NCBI RefSeq assembly: GCF_003112775.1
Contig: NZ_BFCH01000001.1
Span: 1 to 64,000 of the forward strand
Direction: 5' to 3'
Length of the DNA: 64,000 bases
DNA from: Mycobacterium montefiorense
GTDB lineage: Bacteria > Actinomycetota > Actinomycetes > Mycobacteriales > Mycobacteriaceae
Positions within the stretch are counted from its first letter, which is position 1; the number at the start of each line of letters is the position of its first letter. Both the position numbers and the translations under genes were made by a program. This document shows, one piece after another, positions 18,255 through 28,773 of the stretch. The notes under the pieces were generated by a model. That model was not told the DNA's origin. It did no database searches and saw only the letters and a program-made list of their open reading frames with translations.

Positions 18255-18926
18255 CTACTGACTCGGAGGCATCAGCACGGTGTCGATCATGTACACCGTC
18301 GCGTTCGCGGTGTGCACCCCGCCGCACACCAGACCCGCGTCGTTGACCTTCAGGTCGTTTCCTTGGCCGGTCACCGTCGAACTAGCGCCCTGCAAGGTCG
18401 CGTGGGTGCCGTCGACTTTGGCTGGACTCAATTGGCCCTGCACCACGTGGTAGGTCAGGATGCTTTTGAGCAGTGCGGCATCCGTCTTGAGCTTGTCGAT
18501 GGTGGCCGCGGGAAGCTTGTCGAATGCGGCATTGGTCGGCGCGAACACCGTGTACTGGCCGTTGTTCAGGGTGTCCACCAGATTCACCTGTGGGTTGAGC
18601 TTGCCCGAAAGCGCCGAGGTCAGCGTGGTGAGCATCGGGTTGTTCGAGGCCGCGGTCGCGACGGGATCCTGCGCCATGCCCGCCACCGATCCCGGACCGG
18701 TGGGATTCTGCGTGGCGTAGGCCGAGCACCCGGTTCCGATCAATTCCGTCGCGGGGTCCGCCATCGCGGACGTGGTGGGCGGCACCGCCATGCTGCTGGT
18801 CACGGGTTGGACGCTGCTGGAACTGCTGCTGCCGGCCGTGGGTTTGTTGCTCGAGCATCCCGAGAAACCTACGATCGCGACGGCCGCGAGGCTCGCCGCC
18901 GCGATGGTCCTGGCCTGAATATTCAT
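18255..18926 (-). CDS. mpt83: MPT83/MPT70-like fasciclin-domain lipoprotein
   Basis: A 223-residue cell-surface lipoprotein. The signal peptide ends at a lipobox, VGFSGC, with lipidated Cys about residue 22-23. A Ser/Thr/Ala linker (about 25-60) follows, then one fasciclin (FAS1) domain with [14 protein letters not shown] and [13 protein letters not shown]. The lipobox makes it MPT83-like rather than soluble MPT70. The ATG at 18926 is assumed. A GTG six bases earlier is better spaced from GGGGAAGGA. A SigK-type promoter lies upstream. It is the only FAS1 gene here, whereas M. tuberculosis has two around dipZ. Confidence 0.88.
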   Translation of the reverse strand: MNIQARTIAAASLAAVAIVGFSGCSSNKPTAGSSSSSSVQPVTSSMAVPPTTSAMADPATELIGTGCSAYATQNPTGPGSVAGMAQDPVATAASNNPMLTTLTSALSGKLNPQVNLVDTLNNGQYTVFAPTNAAFDKLPAATIDKLKTDAALLKSILTYHVVQGQLSPAKVDGTHATLQGASSTVTGQGNDLKVNDAGLVCGGVHTANATVYMIDTVLMPPSQ

Positions 18927-18992
18927 GACCACGTTTTTGATTCCTTCCCCTGTAGGCGGCGCTGGTCGCCGCCTCGCTGTCAAACAACAGGC

Positions 18993-19019
18993 ATTCGGAG
19001 TGACCGCCATCACGGATGG
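18993..19019 (-). promoter_or_regulatory. SigK-type promoter of mpt83-like gene
   Basis: On the minus strand, CCATCC (19014-19019) and CCGAAT (18993-18998) are separated by 15 bases. These equal the -35 and -10 elements described for SigK-dependent mpt70/mpt83 promoters in the M. tuberculosis complex. Transcription would start roughly 50-60 bases before the lipoprotein start codon. Confidence 0.8.
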
Positions 19020-19082
19020 GTTGAGATTGCAGCTTTGCTGCGGACCGCCGCTGTCGCCGGGTCGACGCTGCACAATGAGTGA

Positions 19083-20306
19083 GTGACCAACCCGAGGACC
19101 GAAGCGCCGGCCGACGGCCCCATCCGCGTGCTCGTGTTGGGCAGCACCGGCTCGATCGGCACCCAGGCGCTCGAGGTCATCGCCGCTAACCCGGATCGCT
19201 TCGAGGTCGTCGGGCTGGCGGCCGGCGGAGCGAACCTGGACACGCTGGCGCGACAGCGCGCCGAGACCGGAGTGACGAACATCGCCGTCGCCGACGAACA
19301 CGCGGCCGCGTCACTCGGAGACGTCGCCTTCCACGGTCCCGAAGCCGTCACCCGGCTGGTCGAGCAGACCGAAGCCGACGTCGTGCTCAATGCCCTGGTC
19401 GGGGCGCTGGGCCTGCGACCGACCCTGGCGGCACTGAACGCGGGTGCGCGGCTGGCGCTGGCTAACAAGGAATCGCTGATCGCGGGCGGTCCGCTGGTGC
19501 TGAAGGCGGCACAACCGGGTCAGATCGTGCCGGTGGACTCCGAGCACTCCGCGCTGGCCCAATGCCTGCGCGGTGGCGAACCCGACGAGGTCGCCAAGCT
19601 GGTGCTGACCGCCTCGGGTGGGCCATTCCGCGGCTGGGCCGCCGCCGACCTGGAGGCCGTCACGCCTGAGCAGGCTGGTGCGCATCCGACCTGGTCAATG
19701 GGCCCGATGAACACCCTGAACTCGGCGTCGCTGGTCAACAAGGGGCTCGAACTCATCGAAACCCACCTGCTGTTCGGCATCCCCTACGACCGCATCGAGG
19801 TCGTGGTGCACCCCCAGTCGATTGTTCATTCAATGGTCACATTCATCGATGGCTCGACGATCGCCCAGGCCAGCCCGCCGGACATGAAGCTGCCCATTTC
19901 GTTGGCGCTGGGCTGGCCGCGACGGGTGACCGGGGCCGCCGCGAGCTGCGACTTCAGCACGGCCTCTAGCTGGGAATTCGAGCCGCTGGACAGCGATGTT
20001 TTCCCGGCCGTTGAGCTGGCCCGGCACGCCGGTGAGACCGGCGGCTGCATGACCGCGGTCTACAACGCCGCCAACGAAGAAGCCGCGGCGGCCTTCCTGG
20101 ACGGCCGCATCGGCTTTCCGGCCATCGTCAGAACAATCGCCGACGTGCTGAGCGCCGCCGACCAATGGGCCGTTTCACCCGCTAACGTGGATGAGGTACT
20201 AGACGCGCAGCGCTGGGCGCGGGAGCGAGCGCAGCGCGCGGTCACAACCGCAAGCCCCGCGGGAGTCACCAAAAAAGTTTCGGGAATGGTCTTAGAGAGG
20301 TCCTAG
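19083..20306 (+). CDS. dxr: 1-deoxy-D-xylulose 5-phosphate reductoisomerase
   Basis: A 407-residue NADPH-dependent enzyme producing MEP, the second step of the non-mevalonate isoprenoid pathway. The N-terminal Rossmann motif is [13 protein letters not shown]. The metal and substrate residues lie in [22 protein letters not shown]-type ([11 protein letters not shown]) and [14 protein letters not shown]. The start is GTG at 19083. It is divergent from the mpt83-like gene, and rip1 follows six bases after the stop. Confidence 0.96.
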   Translation: MTNPRTEAPADGPIRVLVLGSTGSIGTQALEVIAANPDRFEVVGLAAGGANLDTLARQRAETGVTNIAVADEHAAASLGDVAFHGPEAVTRLVEQTEADVVLNALVGALGLRPTLAALNAGARLALANKESLIAGGPLVLKAAQPGQIVPVDSEHSALAQCLRGGEPDEVAKLVLTASGGPFRGWAAADLEAVTPEQAGAHPTWSMGPMNTLNSASLVNKGLELIETHLLFGIPYDRIEVVVHPQSIVHSMVTFIDGSTIAQASPPDMKLPISLALGWPRRVTGAAASCDFSTASSWEFEPLDSDVFPAVELARHAGETGGCMTAVYNAANEEAAAAFLDGRIGFPAIVRTIADVLSAADQWAVSPANVDEVLDAQRWARERAQRAVTTASPAGVTKKVSGMVLERS

Positions 20307-20312
20307 CGCCTG

Positions 20313-21527
20313 ATGATGTTCGCAATCGGCATTGTGCTGTTCGCGCTGGCCATCCTGATCTCGGTGGCCCTGCACGAGTGTGGCCACATGTGGGTCGCGC
20401 GCGCCACCGGCATGAAGGTGCGCCGCTATTTCGTCGGCTTCGGTCCCACGCTGTGGTCGACCCGGCGCGGCGAGACCGAATACGGCGTCAAGGCCGTTCC
20501 GCTGGGTGGGTTCTGCGACATCGCCGGGATGACCCCGGTCGAGGACCTGGCGCCCGACGAATCCGAGCGGGCGATGTACAAGCAGACGACGTGGAAGCGC
20601 GTCGCGGTGCTGTTCGCCGGCCCGGGCATGAACTTCATCATCTGCCTCGTGCTGATCTACCTCATCGCAATGGTCTGGGGGCTGCCCAACCTGCACCCAC
20701 CCACCAAGGCCACTGTCGGCGAAACCGCTTGTATCGCACCGGAAACGGCACCCGGCAAGATCGGGAGCTGCACCGGTCCCGGCCCGGCCGCGCTGGCCGG
20801 CATCCGGGCCGGCGACGTCGTCGTCAAGGTCGGTGACACCTCGGTGTCCACCTTCGACGACATGGCCGCCGCGATCCGCAAGCTGCACGGCAGGGTGCCG
20901 GTCGTCGTCGAGCGGGATGGCACCCCGATCACCGTTTACGTCGATATCACCCAAACCGAGCGCTTTGTGGCCAACGGCCAGGACGGAAAGCCCGCGGCGT
21001 CGACGGTCGGCGCCATGGGTGTCGGTGCGGTCAAGGTCACGCCGACGCGTTACGGCGTGCTGGCCGCCATCCCGGCCACCTTCTCCTTCACCGGCGACCT
21101 GACTGTTGAGGTGGGCAAGGCGCTGGTCGCGATCCCGACGAAGGTCGGTGCGCTGGTGCACGCGATCGGCGGTGGGCAGCGCGACCCGGAGACGCCGATG
21201 AGCGTCGTCGGGGCCAGCATCATCGGCGGCGACACCGTCGATCACGGGTTGTGGGTGGCGTTCTGGTTCTTCCTGGCTCAGTTGAATCTGATCCTGGGCG
21301 CGATCAACCTGTTGCCGCTGCTGCCGTTCGACGGCGGTCACATCGCGGTCGCGGTGTTCGAAAAGCTGCGAAACCTGGTGCGGTCCACCCGCGGCCTGGT
21401 CGCGGCGGCGCCGGTGAACTACCTCAAGCTGATGCCAGCGACCTACGTGGTCTTGGTGTTTGTGGTCGGCTACATGCTGCTGACTGTGACCGCGGATCTG
21501 GTCAACCCGATCAGGCTCTTTCAGTAA
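20313..21527 (+). CDS. rip1: Site-2 intramembrane metalloprotease Rip1 (RseP-like)
   Basis: A 404-residue membrane zinc protease that cleaves anti-sigma factors within the membrane. H21-E-C-G-H25 in the first helix is the HExxH motif. A PDZ domain lies around 125-200 ([16 protein letters not shown]). [12 protein letters not shown] near the C-terminus is the NxxPxxxxDG motif supplying the third zinc ligand. The length equals Rv2869c, whose substrates include anti-SigK, linking it to the SigK-type promoter next door. It sits between dxr and ispG in one operon. Confidence 0.95.
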   Translation: MMFAIGIVLFALAILISVALHECGHMWVARATGMKVRRYFVGFGPTLWSTRRGETEYGVKAVPLGGFCDIAGMTPVEDLAPDESERAMYKQTTWKRVAVLFAGPGMNFIICLVLIYLIAMVWGLPNLHPPTKATVGETACIAPETAPGKIGSCTGPGPAALAGIRAGDVVVKVGDTSVSTFDDMAAAIRKLHGRVPVVVERDGTPITVYVDITQTERFVANGQDGKPAASTVGAMGVGAVKVTPTRYGVLAAIPATFSFTGDLTVEVGKALVAIPTKVGALVHAIGGGQRDPETPMSVVGASIIGGDTVDHGLWVAFWFFLAQLNLILGAINLLPLLPFDGGHIAVAVFEKLRNLVRSTRGLVAAAPVNYLKLMPATYVVLVFVVGYMLLTVTADLVNPIRLFQ

Positions 21528-21549
21528 CCAACCGAAGGAATTGAAAACA

Positions 21550-22728
21550 GTGGACATTGGCTTGGGCATGCCGGAGGCTCCGGCGCCCACGCTCGCACCC
21601 CGGCGTAAGACGCGCCAATTGATGGTGCGCGACGTCGGGGTTGGCAGCGACCACCCGATTTCGGTGCAGTCGATGTGCACCACCAAGACTCACGAGGTCA
21701 ACACCACGCTGCAGCAGATCGCCGAGCTGACGGCCGCGGGCTGCAACATCGTCCGGGTGGCTTGCCCGCGTCAGGAGGATGCCGACGCGCTGGGCGAGAT
21801 CGCCCGGCACAGCCAGATCCCGGTGATCGCCGACATCCACTTCCAGCCGAAGTACATCTTCGCCGCGATCGACGCCGGATGTGCTGCGGTGCGGGTCAAT
21901 CCGGGCAACATCAAGGAGTTCGACGGCCGGGTCGGTGAGGTCGCGAAGGCGGCGGGCGCGGCCGGAATCCCGATCCGCATCGGCGTCAACGCCGGCTCGC
22001 TGGACAAGCGGTTCATGGAAAAGTACGGCAAGGCGACGCCCGAGGCGCTGGTCGAGTCGGCGCTGTGGGAGGCCTCGCTGTTCGAGGAGCACGGCTTCGG
22101 CGACATCAAGATCAGCGTCAAGCACAACGACCCCGTCGTGATGGTCGCCGCCTACGAACAGCTGGCCGCGCAATGCGACTACCCGCTGCACCTCGGCGTC
22201 ACCGAGGCCGGGCCGGCCTTCCAGGGCACCATCAAGTCGGCGGTGGCGTTCGGCGCCCTGTTGTCGCGCGGCATCGGCGACACCATCCGGGTGTCTTTGT
22301 CGGCGCCACCGGTCGAGGAAGTCAAGGTCGGTATTCAGATTCTCGAATCGCTCAACCTGCGACCGCGTGGGCTCGAGATCGTGTCGTGCCCGTCGTGCGG
22401 TCGCGCCCAGGTCGACGTCTACACCCTGGCCAACGCCGTCTCCGCGGGGCTGGACGGCCTCGATGTGCCACTGCGGGTCGCCGTGATGGGGTGCGTGGTG
22501 AACGGCCCGGGGGAGGCCCGCGAAGCCGATCTCGGCGTTGCCTCCGGAAATGGCAAGGGTCAGATCTTCGTTCGGGGTGAGGTGATCAAGACCGTGCCCG
22601 AAGCCCAGATCGTCGAGACGCTGATCGAAGAAGCCATGCGGTTGGCTTCCGAAAGTGAACAGGCGGTCCGAAGCGATAACGGTCCTGGCCCAACAGCGAG
22701 CGGTTCGCCAATTGTGACCGTAAGCTGA
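21550..22728 (+). CDS. ispG: 4-hydroxy-3-methylbut-2-enyl diphosphate synthase
   Basis: A 392-residue [4Fe-4S] enzyme (GcpE) converting MEcPP to HMBPP in the MEP pathway. The N-terminal TIM-barrel has [12 protein letters not shown] and the [13 protein letters not shown] segment. The C-terminal cluster domain has [11 protein letters not shown] and [11 protein letters not shown]. The start is GTG at 21550, with AAGGA 10 bases upstream. A TTG at 21541 is too close to that site. It is the third gene of dxr-rip1-ispG. Confidence 0.96.
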   Translation: MDIGLGMPEAPAPTLAPRRKTRQLMVRDVGVGSDHPISVQSMCTTKTHEVNTTLQQIAELTAAGCNIVRVACPRQEDADALGEIARHSQIPVIADIHFQPKYIFAAIDAGCAAVRVNPGNIKEFDGRVGEVAKAAGAAGIPIRIGVNAGSLDKRFMEKYGKATPEALVESALWEASLFEEHGFGDIKISVKHNDPVVMVAAYEQLAAQCDYPLHLGVTEAGPAFQGTIKSAVAFGALLSRGIGDTIRVSLSAPPVEEVKVGIQILESLNLRPRGLEIVSCPSCGRAQVDVYTLANAVSAGLDGLDVPLRVAVMGCVVNGPGEAREADLGVASGNGKGQIFVRGEVIKTVPEAQIVETLIEEAMRLASESEQAVRSDNGPGPTASGSPIVTVS

Positions 22729-22750
22729 GTAAGACCAGTTCGCTCTTACT
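22728..22750 (+). terminator. Hairpin after ispG
   Basis: AGTAAGA (22728-22734) pairs with TCTTACT (22744-22750) across a 9-base loop and begins at the last base of the ispG stop codon. CCAGT/ACTGG in the same region could form an alternative stem. It may be a partial terminator before the GNAT gene. Confidence 0.45.
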
Positions 22751-22782
22751 GGCCTCAGTTCGCATCACAGAGAGTTCGCCAG

Positions 22783-23637
22783 ATGTCGGCTCCGCCCCTG
22801 TTTCGCCTAGTCGGCGATCGACGGGTGTCCGTGGTGCGTGACACCGCCGCGGTTTGGCGAGTTCTGGACGAGGATCCGATCGGCTCATGCATGGTGGCCT
22901 CCCGCGTCGCCGATCACGGGATCGACCCCGGCGCGATCGGTGGGGAGCTGTGGACCCGCCGCGGGGCCGACGAGTCGCTGTGTTTCGCCGGAGCTAACCT
23001 GATCCCGCTGCGGGGGCTGCCGGCAGACCTGAACGCGTTTGCCGACGAGGCGATGAGCGGGACACGTCGCTGCTCGTCGCTGGTCGGCCGGGCCAGCCTG
23101 GTGCTGCCGATGTGGGAGCGGCTAGAGCAGGCCTGGGGGCCGGCGCGCGACGTGCGCGAACGCCAACCACTGATGGCGCTGGCCAAGCACCCGCTCTGCG
23201 AGCTCGACCCCGAGGTGCGCCAGGTGCGGCCCGAGGAGCTGGATGCCTACCTGGTGGCCGCGGTCGACATGTTCATCGGGGAGGTCGGCATCGACCCGCG
23301 GCTGGGCGACGGCGGTCGGGGCTACCGCCGCCGGGTGGCCAGCCTGATCGCGGCCGGGCGCGCCTGGGCCCGGTTCGAGCACGGTCAGGTCGTCTTCAAG
23401 GCCGAGGTGGGGTCGCAATCGCCCGCGGTGGGTCAGATCCAGGGCGTCTGGGTGCATCCGGAGTGGCGTGGCCTGGGGCTCGGCGCTCGTGGCACCGCGA
23501 TGCTGGCTGCCGTGATCGTCGGCAGCGGGCGCATTGCCAGCCTGTACGTCAATGACTTCAACGAGGTAGCCCGGGCGGCCTACTCCCGGGTGGGCTTCGC
23601 CGAGGTCGGCAACTTCGCCACGGTGCTGCTCGACTAG
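22783..23637 (+). CDS. GNAT-family N-acetyltransferase (Rv2867c-like)
   Basis: A 284-residue protein equal in length to Rv2867c. The N-terminal half (about 1-130) is a DUF4081-type domain. The C-terminal half is a GNAT fold with the acetyl-CoA loop in VWVHPEWRGLGLGARGTAML. A typical final strand follows in ASLYVNDFNEVARAAYSRVGF. The substrate is unknown. It lies 54 bases after ispG, beyond a small hairpin. Confidence 0.88.
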   Translation: MSAPPLFRLVGDRRVSVVRDTAAVWRVLDEDPIGSCMVASRVADHGIDPGAIGGELWTRRGADESLCFAGANLIPLRGLPADLNAFADEAMSGTRRCSSLVGRASLVLPMWERLEQAWGPARDVRERQPLMALAKHPLCELDPEVRQVRPEELDAYLVAAVDMFIGEVGIDPRLGDGGRGYRRRVASLIAAGRAWARFEHGQVVFKAEVGSQSPAVGQIQGVWVHPEWRGLGLGARGTAMLAAVIVGSGRIASLYVNDFNEVARAAYSRVGFAEVGNFATVLLD

Positions 23638-23656
23638 CTCGACAACTTCGCCGTCA

Positions 23657-23682
23657 CGACCGTGCGGCCGGCCGCACGGTCG
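23657..23682 (+). terminator. Perfect 26-bp palindrome, likely terminator
   Basis: The 26 bases are fully self-complementary (half site CGACCGTGCGGCC) and lie 19 bases after the GNAT stop. In RNA this would form a hairpin with a minimal loop. A protein-binding palindrome is the alternative. Confidence 0.55.
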
Positions 23683-23771
23683 GCATGGGAATCGTCGCGA
23701 GCCTCACATAACGGTCGGGTCTCGGTGTGTCTGCGCTGCTGCGCGAGCCACAGTTCTTAACATCAGTAACG

Positions 23772-25601
23772 ATGGCCACAAAAACCTCACTAGTATCAGG
23801 CGTTTCAATAGCCGCGGTCCTGCTGCTTGTCGCGAGTGTCGCGATGTCCGGGTGCACTCCGCGTCCCGACGGACCGGGCCCCGCCGCTGAGAAGTACTTC
23901 CGCGCCTTGGCCATTGGCGATACCGCGACGGCCGCCCAACTCAGCGACAACCCCAACGAGGCTCGCGAAGCGCTGAATGCCGCCTGGGCCGGGCTGCAGG
24001 CCACCCACCTGGACGCGCAGGTGCTGAGCGCCAAGTACGCCGAGGACACCGGCACGGTCAGCTATCGCTTCACCTGGCATCTGCCCAAGAATCGGCTCTG
24101 GAGCTACGACGGCCAACTGCGGATGGCCCGCGACGAGGGGCGCTGGCAGGTTCGCTGGGCGCCCAACGGGCTGCACCCCAAGCTGGGCGAGCATCAGACC
24201 TTCGCCTTGCGGGCTGATGCCCCGCGCCGCGCCTCGGTGAACGAACTCGGGGGCAGCGACGTGCTGGCGCCGGGCTACCGCTATCACTACACCCTGGACG
24301 CCACCAAGGCCGGACCGCCGCAGTCGCTGAGCTTCACCACCCACTCGATCGTCGACGTGCTGCGGCCTTTCAACGAGACGCTGACCGACCCGCAGCTGCT
24401 GGCCGAGCGGGCCAGCTCGACACCCAACCAGGTGGACCTGGGGGTCACGCTGCTTCCCGCCGACAACGACAAGGTGTTCCCGGTGATCGGGCGGCTGCCC
24501 GGCATCGTGGTCACACCGCAGGCCGACATGCTGGCGACCGACCCGCATTTCGCGCCCGCCGTCATCGGCCAGGTCAAAAAGGCCGTGATCGACCAACTCG
24601 ACGGCCAGGCGGGGTGGCGGGTGGTCAGCGTCAACCAGAACAATGTCGACGTCGCGGTGCTGCACGAGGTCGAAGGTTCGCCGGCGCCGTCGGTGTCGAT
24701 CACGTTGGACCGGCTGGTACAGAACGCCGCCCAGCGCGCGGTGGACAACAAGGGCGGCAAGGCGATGATCGTCGTGATCAAGCCGTCGACGGGGGAGATC
24801 CTCGCGATCGCCCAGAACGGCGGCGCCGACGCCGACGGCCTGCCCGCCACCAACGGCCTCTTTCCACCCGGATCGACGTTCAAGATGGTCACCGCGGGAG
24901 CGGCCGTCGACCGCGACATGGTTACGCCTAACTCGATGCTCGGCTGCCCGGGCCATCTCGACATCGGACACCGCACCATCCCCAACTACGGCGGCTTCGA
25001 TCTGGGCGTGGTGTCGATGTCGCGCGCGTTCGCCAGTTCCTGCAACACCACGTTCGCGGAGCTGAGCAGCAGGATGCCGCCCCGCGGCCTGACCCAGACG
25101 GCTGCCGAGTACGGCATCGGACTGGACTACACCGTGGACGGCATCACCACCGTCACCGGGTCGGTGCCGCCGACGGTTGACCTGGCCGAGCGCACCGAAG
25201 ACGGCTTCGGTCAGGGCCGAGTGCTTGCCAGCCCGTTCGGCATGGCACTGGTGGCGGCCACCGTCGCCGCCGGGAAAACCCCAGTGCCACAACTGATTGC
25301 GGGCCGGCCGACGCAGGTCGAGGGTGACAACACCCCGATCAGCCCGAAGATGGTCGACGCGCTCCGGCCGATGATGCGACTGGTGGTCACCAACGGAACC
25401 GCCAAGGAGATCAACGGCTGCGGCGAGATCTACGGGAAGACCGGTGAGGCCGAATTCCCGGGCGGGTCGCACTCCTGGTTCGCCGGGTACCGCGGCGATC
25501 TGGCCTTCGCCGCGCTGATCGTCGGGGGTGGCAGCTCGGAGTGGGCGGTCCGGATGACGAAATTCATGTTCGAATCGATGCCGCCCGGCTATCTGGCCTG
25601 A
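23772..25601 (+). CDS. Penicillin-binding lipoprotein (MecA-N / transpeptidase)
   Basis: A 609-residue class B PBP-like lipoprotein, orthologous to Rv2864c. The lipobox is VAMSGC with Cys28. An NTF2-like MecA-N domain (about 33-150), a dimerisation region and a transpeptidase domain follow. Catalytic motifs are Ser368-T-F-Lys371, Ser423-C-Asn425 and Lys556-T-Gly558. It should cross-link peptidoglycan and bind beta-lactams at the outer face of the membrane. ATG at 23772 gives a proper signal peptide. An in-frame extension to 23727 does not improve it. Confidence 0.92.
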   Translation: MATKTSLVSGVSIAAVLLLVASVAMSGCTPRPDGPGPAAEKYFRALAIGDTATAAQLSDNPNEAREALNAAWAGLQATHLDAQVLSAKYAEDTGTVSYRFTWHLPKNRLWSYDGQLRMARDEGRWQVRWAPNGLHPKLGEHQTFALRADAPRRASVNELGGSDVLAPGYRYHYTLDATKAGPPQSLSFTTHSIVDVLRPFNETLTDPQLLAERASSTPNQVDLGVTLLPADNDKVFPVIGRLPGIVVTPQADMLATDPHFAPAVIGQVKKAVIDQLDGQAGWRVVSVNQNNVDVAVLHEVEGSPAPSVSITLDRLVQNAAQRAVDNKGGKAMIVVIKPSTGEILAIAQNGGADADGLPATNGLFPPGSTFKMVTAGAAVDRDMVTPNSMLGCPGHLDIGHRTIPNYGGFDLGVVSMSRAFASSCNTTFAELSSRMPPRGLTQTAAEYGIGLDYTVDGITTVTGSVPPTVDLAERTEDGFGQGRVLASPFGMALVAATVAAGKTPVPQLIAGRPTQVEGDNTPISPKMVDALRPMMRLVVTNGTAKEINGCGEIYGKTGEAEFPGGSHSWFAGYRGDLAFAALIVGGGSSEWAVRMTKFMFESMPPGYLA

Positions 25602-25643
25602 AGCGCCCGGTCCGTGGGTGCCCAACAGCGGTAAATTGCGATC

Positions 25644-26228
25644 ATGACGGATACCGGCGGGGACATGGTGACGTTGCGCGTCTCCGATGCGGACCGCAAC
25701 GGCACGATGCGACGGCTGCACAACGCGGTTGCGCTCGGGCTGATCGATATCGACGAATTCGAGCAGCGCTCGTCCCGGGTGTCCTACGCGCGCACCCAGG
25801 GCGAACTGGACGGCCTGGTCGGCGACCTGCCCGGGCCGGGCGCGATCGTCACCTCCGCGGCCGACCGGGTCGAGCTGCGGGGCTGGGCCGGCTCGCTGCG
25901 GCGACACGGCGAATGGACGGTGCCCACCCGGTTGGCGCTGGTGCGCCGGCTGGGGTCGGTCAAACTCGAGCTCACCAAGGCCCGATTCGCCGGCCCGGTG
26001 GTGGTCGTCGAGCTCGACCTGCGGTTCGGCTCGGTGGATATCTGGCTCCCGGACGGCGCCAGCGCCTCGATCGACGACGTCGAAGTCTATGGAGGCAGTG
26101 CCCGTGACCGCCGCAAGGATGCCCCGGGCGAAGGCAGGCCGCATGTGGTGCTGACCGGCCGGGTGGTGTGCGGCTCGGTGACCATCCATGGACCACGCCG
26201 CTCGCTGTTGCGTCGCCGCGCCGTCTAG
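25644..26228 (+). CDS. DUF1707 domain protein
   Basis: A 194-residue protein. Residues 10-62 match DUF1707 (LRVSDADRNGTMRRLHNAVALG ending in DEFEQRSSRVSYA). Residues 90-185 are beta-rich with VELDLRFGSVDIWLPDG, resembling the cell-wall-active DUF2154 domain. The C-terminus is basic. There is no signal peptide or membrane helix. It is 42 bases downstream of the PBP gene on the same strand, possibly co-transcribed. The function is unknown. Confidence 0.82.
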   Translation: MTDTGGDMVTLRVSDADRNGTMRRLHNAVALGLIDIDEFEQRSSRVSYARTQGELDGLVGDLPGPGAIVTSAADRVELRGWAGSLRRHGEWTVPTRLALVRRLGSVKLELTKARFAGPVVVVELDLRFGSVDIWLPDGASASIDDVEVYGGSARDRRKDAPGEGRPHVVLTGRVVCGSVTIHGPRRSLLRRRAV

Positions 26229-26331
26229 TTCGCCGAGCCGGAAAATCTGGGAGCAGAAGTGCGAGTAGAGCCGTGCGGATTTACCGACTCGGCGACGGCA
26301 GTGCGAAGCGAGCATCGTTAAGCTGGCGAAC

Positions 26332-27189
26332 ATGTCTGCTCGCACCGCGCTTTCGCCCGGAGTGTTGTCCCCGACGCTGCCGGTGCCCAGCCGCATCCCG
26401 CGCCCCGAGTATGTCGGCAAGCCGACAGCCAAGGAGGGCACCGAGCCGTGGGTGCAGACACCCGAGGTAATCGAGAAGATGCGCGTCGCGGGCCGGATCG
26501 CGGCGGCCGCCCTTGCGGAAGCGGGCAAGGCCGTCGCGCCCGGCGTGACGACCGACGAACTCGACCGCATCGCACACGAATACATGGTCGACAACGGCGC
26601 CTACCCGTCGACGCTGGGTTACAAGGGCTACCCGAAGTCGTGCTGTACGTCGCTCAACGAGGTGATCTGCCACGGTATCCCCGACTCGACGGTGATCGCC
26701 GACGGCGACATCGTCAACATCGACGTCACCGCCTACATCGGCGGCGTACACGGCGACACCAACGCGACGTTTCTGGCCGGTGATGTGTCCGAGGAGCACC
26801 GGCTGCTCGTTGAGCGGACCCGCGAGGCGACGATGCGAGCGATCAACGCCGTCAAGCCCGGGCGCGCGCTGTCGATCGTTGGCCGCGTCATCGAGGCATA
26901 CGCAAATCGCTTCGGGTACAACGTCGTTCGCGACTTCACTGGCCACGGAATCGGCACCACGTTCCACAACGGGCTGGTGGTGCTGCACTACGACCAGCCG
27001 TCGGTCACCACCGAGATACAGCCGGGGATGACGTTCACCATCGAACCGATGATCAATCTCGGCGCGCTGGACTACGAAATCTGGGACGACAGCTGGACGG
27101 TGGTCACCAAGGACCGCAAGTGGACCGCACAGTTCGAGCACACCCTGCTGGTCACCGATACCGGCGCCGAGATCCTCACCGCCGCCTGA
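26332..27189 (+). CDS. mapB: Methionine aminopeptidase type Ic
   Basis: A 285-residue metalloprotease removing N-terminal methionine. A Pro-rich N-terminal extension (about 1-45, with [15 protein letters not shown]) marks type Ic and matches MapB (Rv2861c). Metal ligands: Asp in [10 protein letters not shown], Asp in [10 protein letters not shown], His in GHGIGTTFH, Glu in FTIEPM and Glu in QFEHT. It is followed 13 bases later by cobQ, where M. tuberculosis has glnA4. Confidence 0.95.
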   Translation: MSARTALSPGVLSPTLPVPSRIPRPEYVGKPTAKEGTEPWVQTPEVIEKMRVAGRIAAAALAEAGKAVAPGVTTDELDRIAHEYMVDNGAYPSTLGYKGYPKSCCTSLNEVICHGIPDSTVIADGDIVNIDVTAYIGGVHGDTNATFLAGDVSEEHRLLVERTREATMRAINAVKPGRALSIVGRVIEAYANRFGYNVVRDFTGHGIGTTFHNGLVVLHYDQPSVTTEIQPGMTFTIEPMINLGALDYEIWDDSWTVVTKDRKWTAQFEHTLLVTDTGAEILTAA

Positions 27190-27202
27190 GCCGTTCGCAC
27201 AC

Positions 27203-28705
27203 GTGAACGGCGCTCTGCTGGTCGCGGGCACCAGCTCCGATGCCGGAAAATCGGTTCTGGTCGCGGGTCTGTGCCGGCTGCTGGCTCGCAGCGGAGTCCG
27301 GGTCGCGCCGTTCAAGGCGCAGAACATGTCGAACAACTCCGCGGTCACCGCCGAGGGCGGCGAAATCGGCCGGGCCCAGGCGATTCAGGCCCGCGCGGCG
27401 GGACTGGAGCCCAGTGTGCGGTTCAACCCGATCCTGCTCAAACCGGGCGGCGACCGGACGTCGCAGCTGGTGATCCGGGGCCGCGTGGCCGATTCGGTTA
27501 CCGCGGCAAGTTATTTTGAGCATCGCGATCAGCTTGCGCAGGTCGTCATCGATGACTTGTCTTCTCTACGAGACGAATTCGATGTGGTGATCTGCGAGGG
27601 CGCCGGTTCACCGGCCGAAATCAATTTGCGGGCGACGGATTTGGCCAACATGGGATTGGCCAGAGCCGCAAACCTGCCGGTGGTTCTGGTGGGTGACATC
27701 GATCGCGGCGGCCTGCTGGCTCATCTGTTCGGGACGGTTGCGGTGCTCGAGCCCGACGACCAGGCGCTGATCGCGGGATTCATCGTCAACAAGTTCCGCG
27801 GCGACCCGGCGCTGCTGGAGCCCGGGCTGCGGCAGCTGCTCGAAATGACCGGCCGCCCAACGTATGGCGTGTTGCCCTACGCCGACGAGCTCTGGCTGGA
27901 CGCGGAGGACTCGCTGTCGGTCCTCGCGCATCGCGCCGTCGGCAGGCCGGCCCCGCCACTGGCCGGCGAGTGGCTCAAGGTGGCCGCCATCCGGCTGCCG
28001 CGAATCTCCAACTCGACCGATATCGAAGCCCTGGCATGCGAGCCGGGTGTGCTGGTGCGCTGGGTCAGTGACCCCGCCGACCTCGCCGACGCCGACCTGG
28101 TGGTGCTTCCGGGCAGCAAGGCGACCGTCGCCGACCTGGACTGGCTGCGTGATCGCGGCCTGGCCGCCGCGATCACCGATCACACACGAGCCGGCAAGCC
28201 GATGCTGGGCATCTGTGGGGGGTTGCAGATGCTGTGCCGGCGCATCGTGGACACGGTGGAATCCGGACATGGGGAAGTGGCGGGCCTGGGCCTGCTGGAC
28301 GCAGACATCGTCTTCGGCGAGCACAAGACGCTGCGCCGTTGGCAGCACCCGCTCAGCGGCTACGAAATCCACCATGGCCAGCTCGTTCGATGCGACGAGT
28401 CGGCCTGGTTCCAGGTCGACTCCCAACCACACGGCATCGTGGGGGGTGCGATCTACGGCACGCACTGGCACGGCCTGCTGGACAACGACGACTTCCGGCG
28501 CGGGTGGCTCACCCGTGTCGCCGCAGCCGCCGGGCGGAGGAGATTCGTTGTTGCCGACGACACCAACGTCGCGGCACGCCGCGACGCCCAGCTGGATCTG
28601 ATGGCCGACCTGCTGGCGTCGCACCTCGAGGTGGACGCCATCCTCGGCCTGCTCGACGGCGCAGGGCCGCCACGACCGCACATCGCAAGCCAGCTGCGGC
28701 GGTAG
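27203..28705 (+). CDS. cobQ: Cobyric acid synthase
   Basis: A 500-residue enzyme that amidates the corrin ring of adenosylcobyrinate a,c-diamide using glutamine and ATP. The N-terminal P-loop-like domain has [30 protein letters not shown] is diagnostic for CobQ/CbiP. The C-terminal class I amidotransferase domain carries the catalytic Cys in GICGGLQML and His in GTHWHG. The start is GTG at 27203. In M. tuberculosis this gene lies elsewhere (cobQ1, Rv0255c). Here it joins the cobalamin-rich neighbourhood. Confidence 0.95.
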   Translation: MNGALLVAGTSSDAGKSVLVAGLCRLLARSGVRVAPFKAQNMSNNSAVTAEGGEIGRAQAIQARAAGLEPSVRFNPILLKPGGDRTSQLVIRGRVADSVTAASYFEHRDQLAQVVIDDLSSLRDEFDVVICEGAGSPAEINLRATDLANMGLARAANLPVVLVGDIDRGGLLAHLFGTVAVLEPDDQALIAGFIVNKFRGDPALLEPGLRQLLEMTGRPTYGVLPYADELWLDAEDSLSVLAHRAVGRPAPPLAGEWLKVAAIRLPRISNSTDIEALACEPGVLVRWVSDPADLADADLVVLPGSKATVADLDWLRDRGLAAAITDHTRAGKPMLGICGGLQMLCRRIVDTVESGHGEVAGLGLLDADIVFGEHKTLRRWQHPLSGYEIHHGQLVRCDESAWFQVDSQPHGIVGGAIYGTHWHGLLDNDDFRRGWLTRVAAAAGRRRFVVADDTNVAARRDAQLDLMADLLASHLEVDAILGLLDGAGPPRPHIASQLRR

Positions 28706-28773
28706 GGCCGTCGGTTGCTGGGGTACCGGAAGGAAACCTCGCGCGGTGTCAATATTGGCTGTAGCGTGCGTAA

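Noticed and set aside
23805-26594. 929-residue open frame on the minus strand
   Set aside because: It is antisense to the PBP lipoprotein, DUF1707 and mapB genes, has Arg/His/Gly-rich composition typical of G+C-rich shadow frames, and shows no domain.
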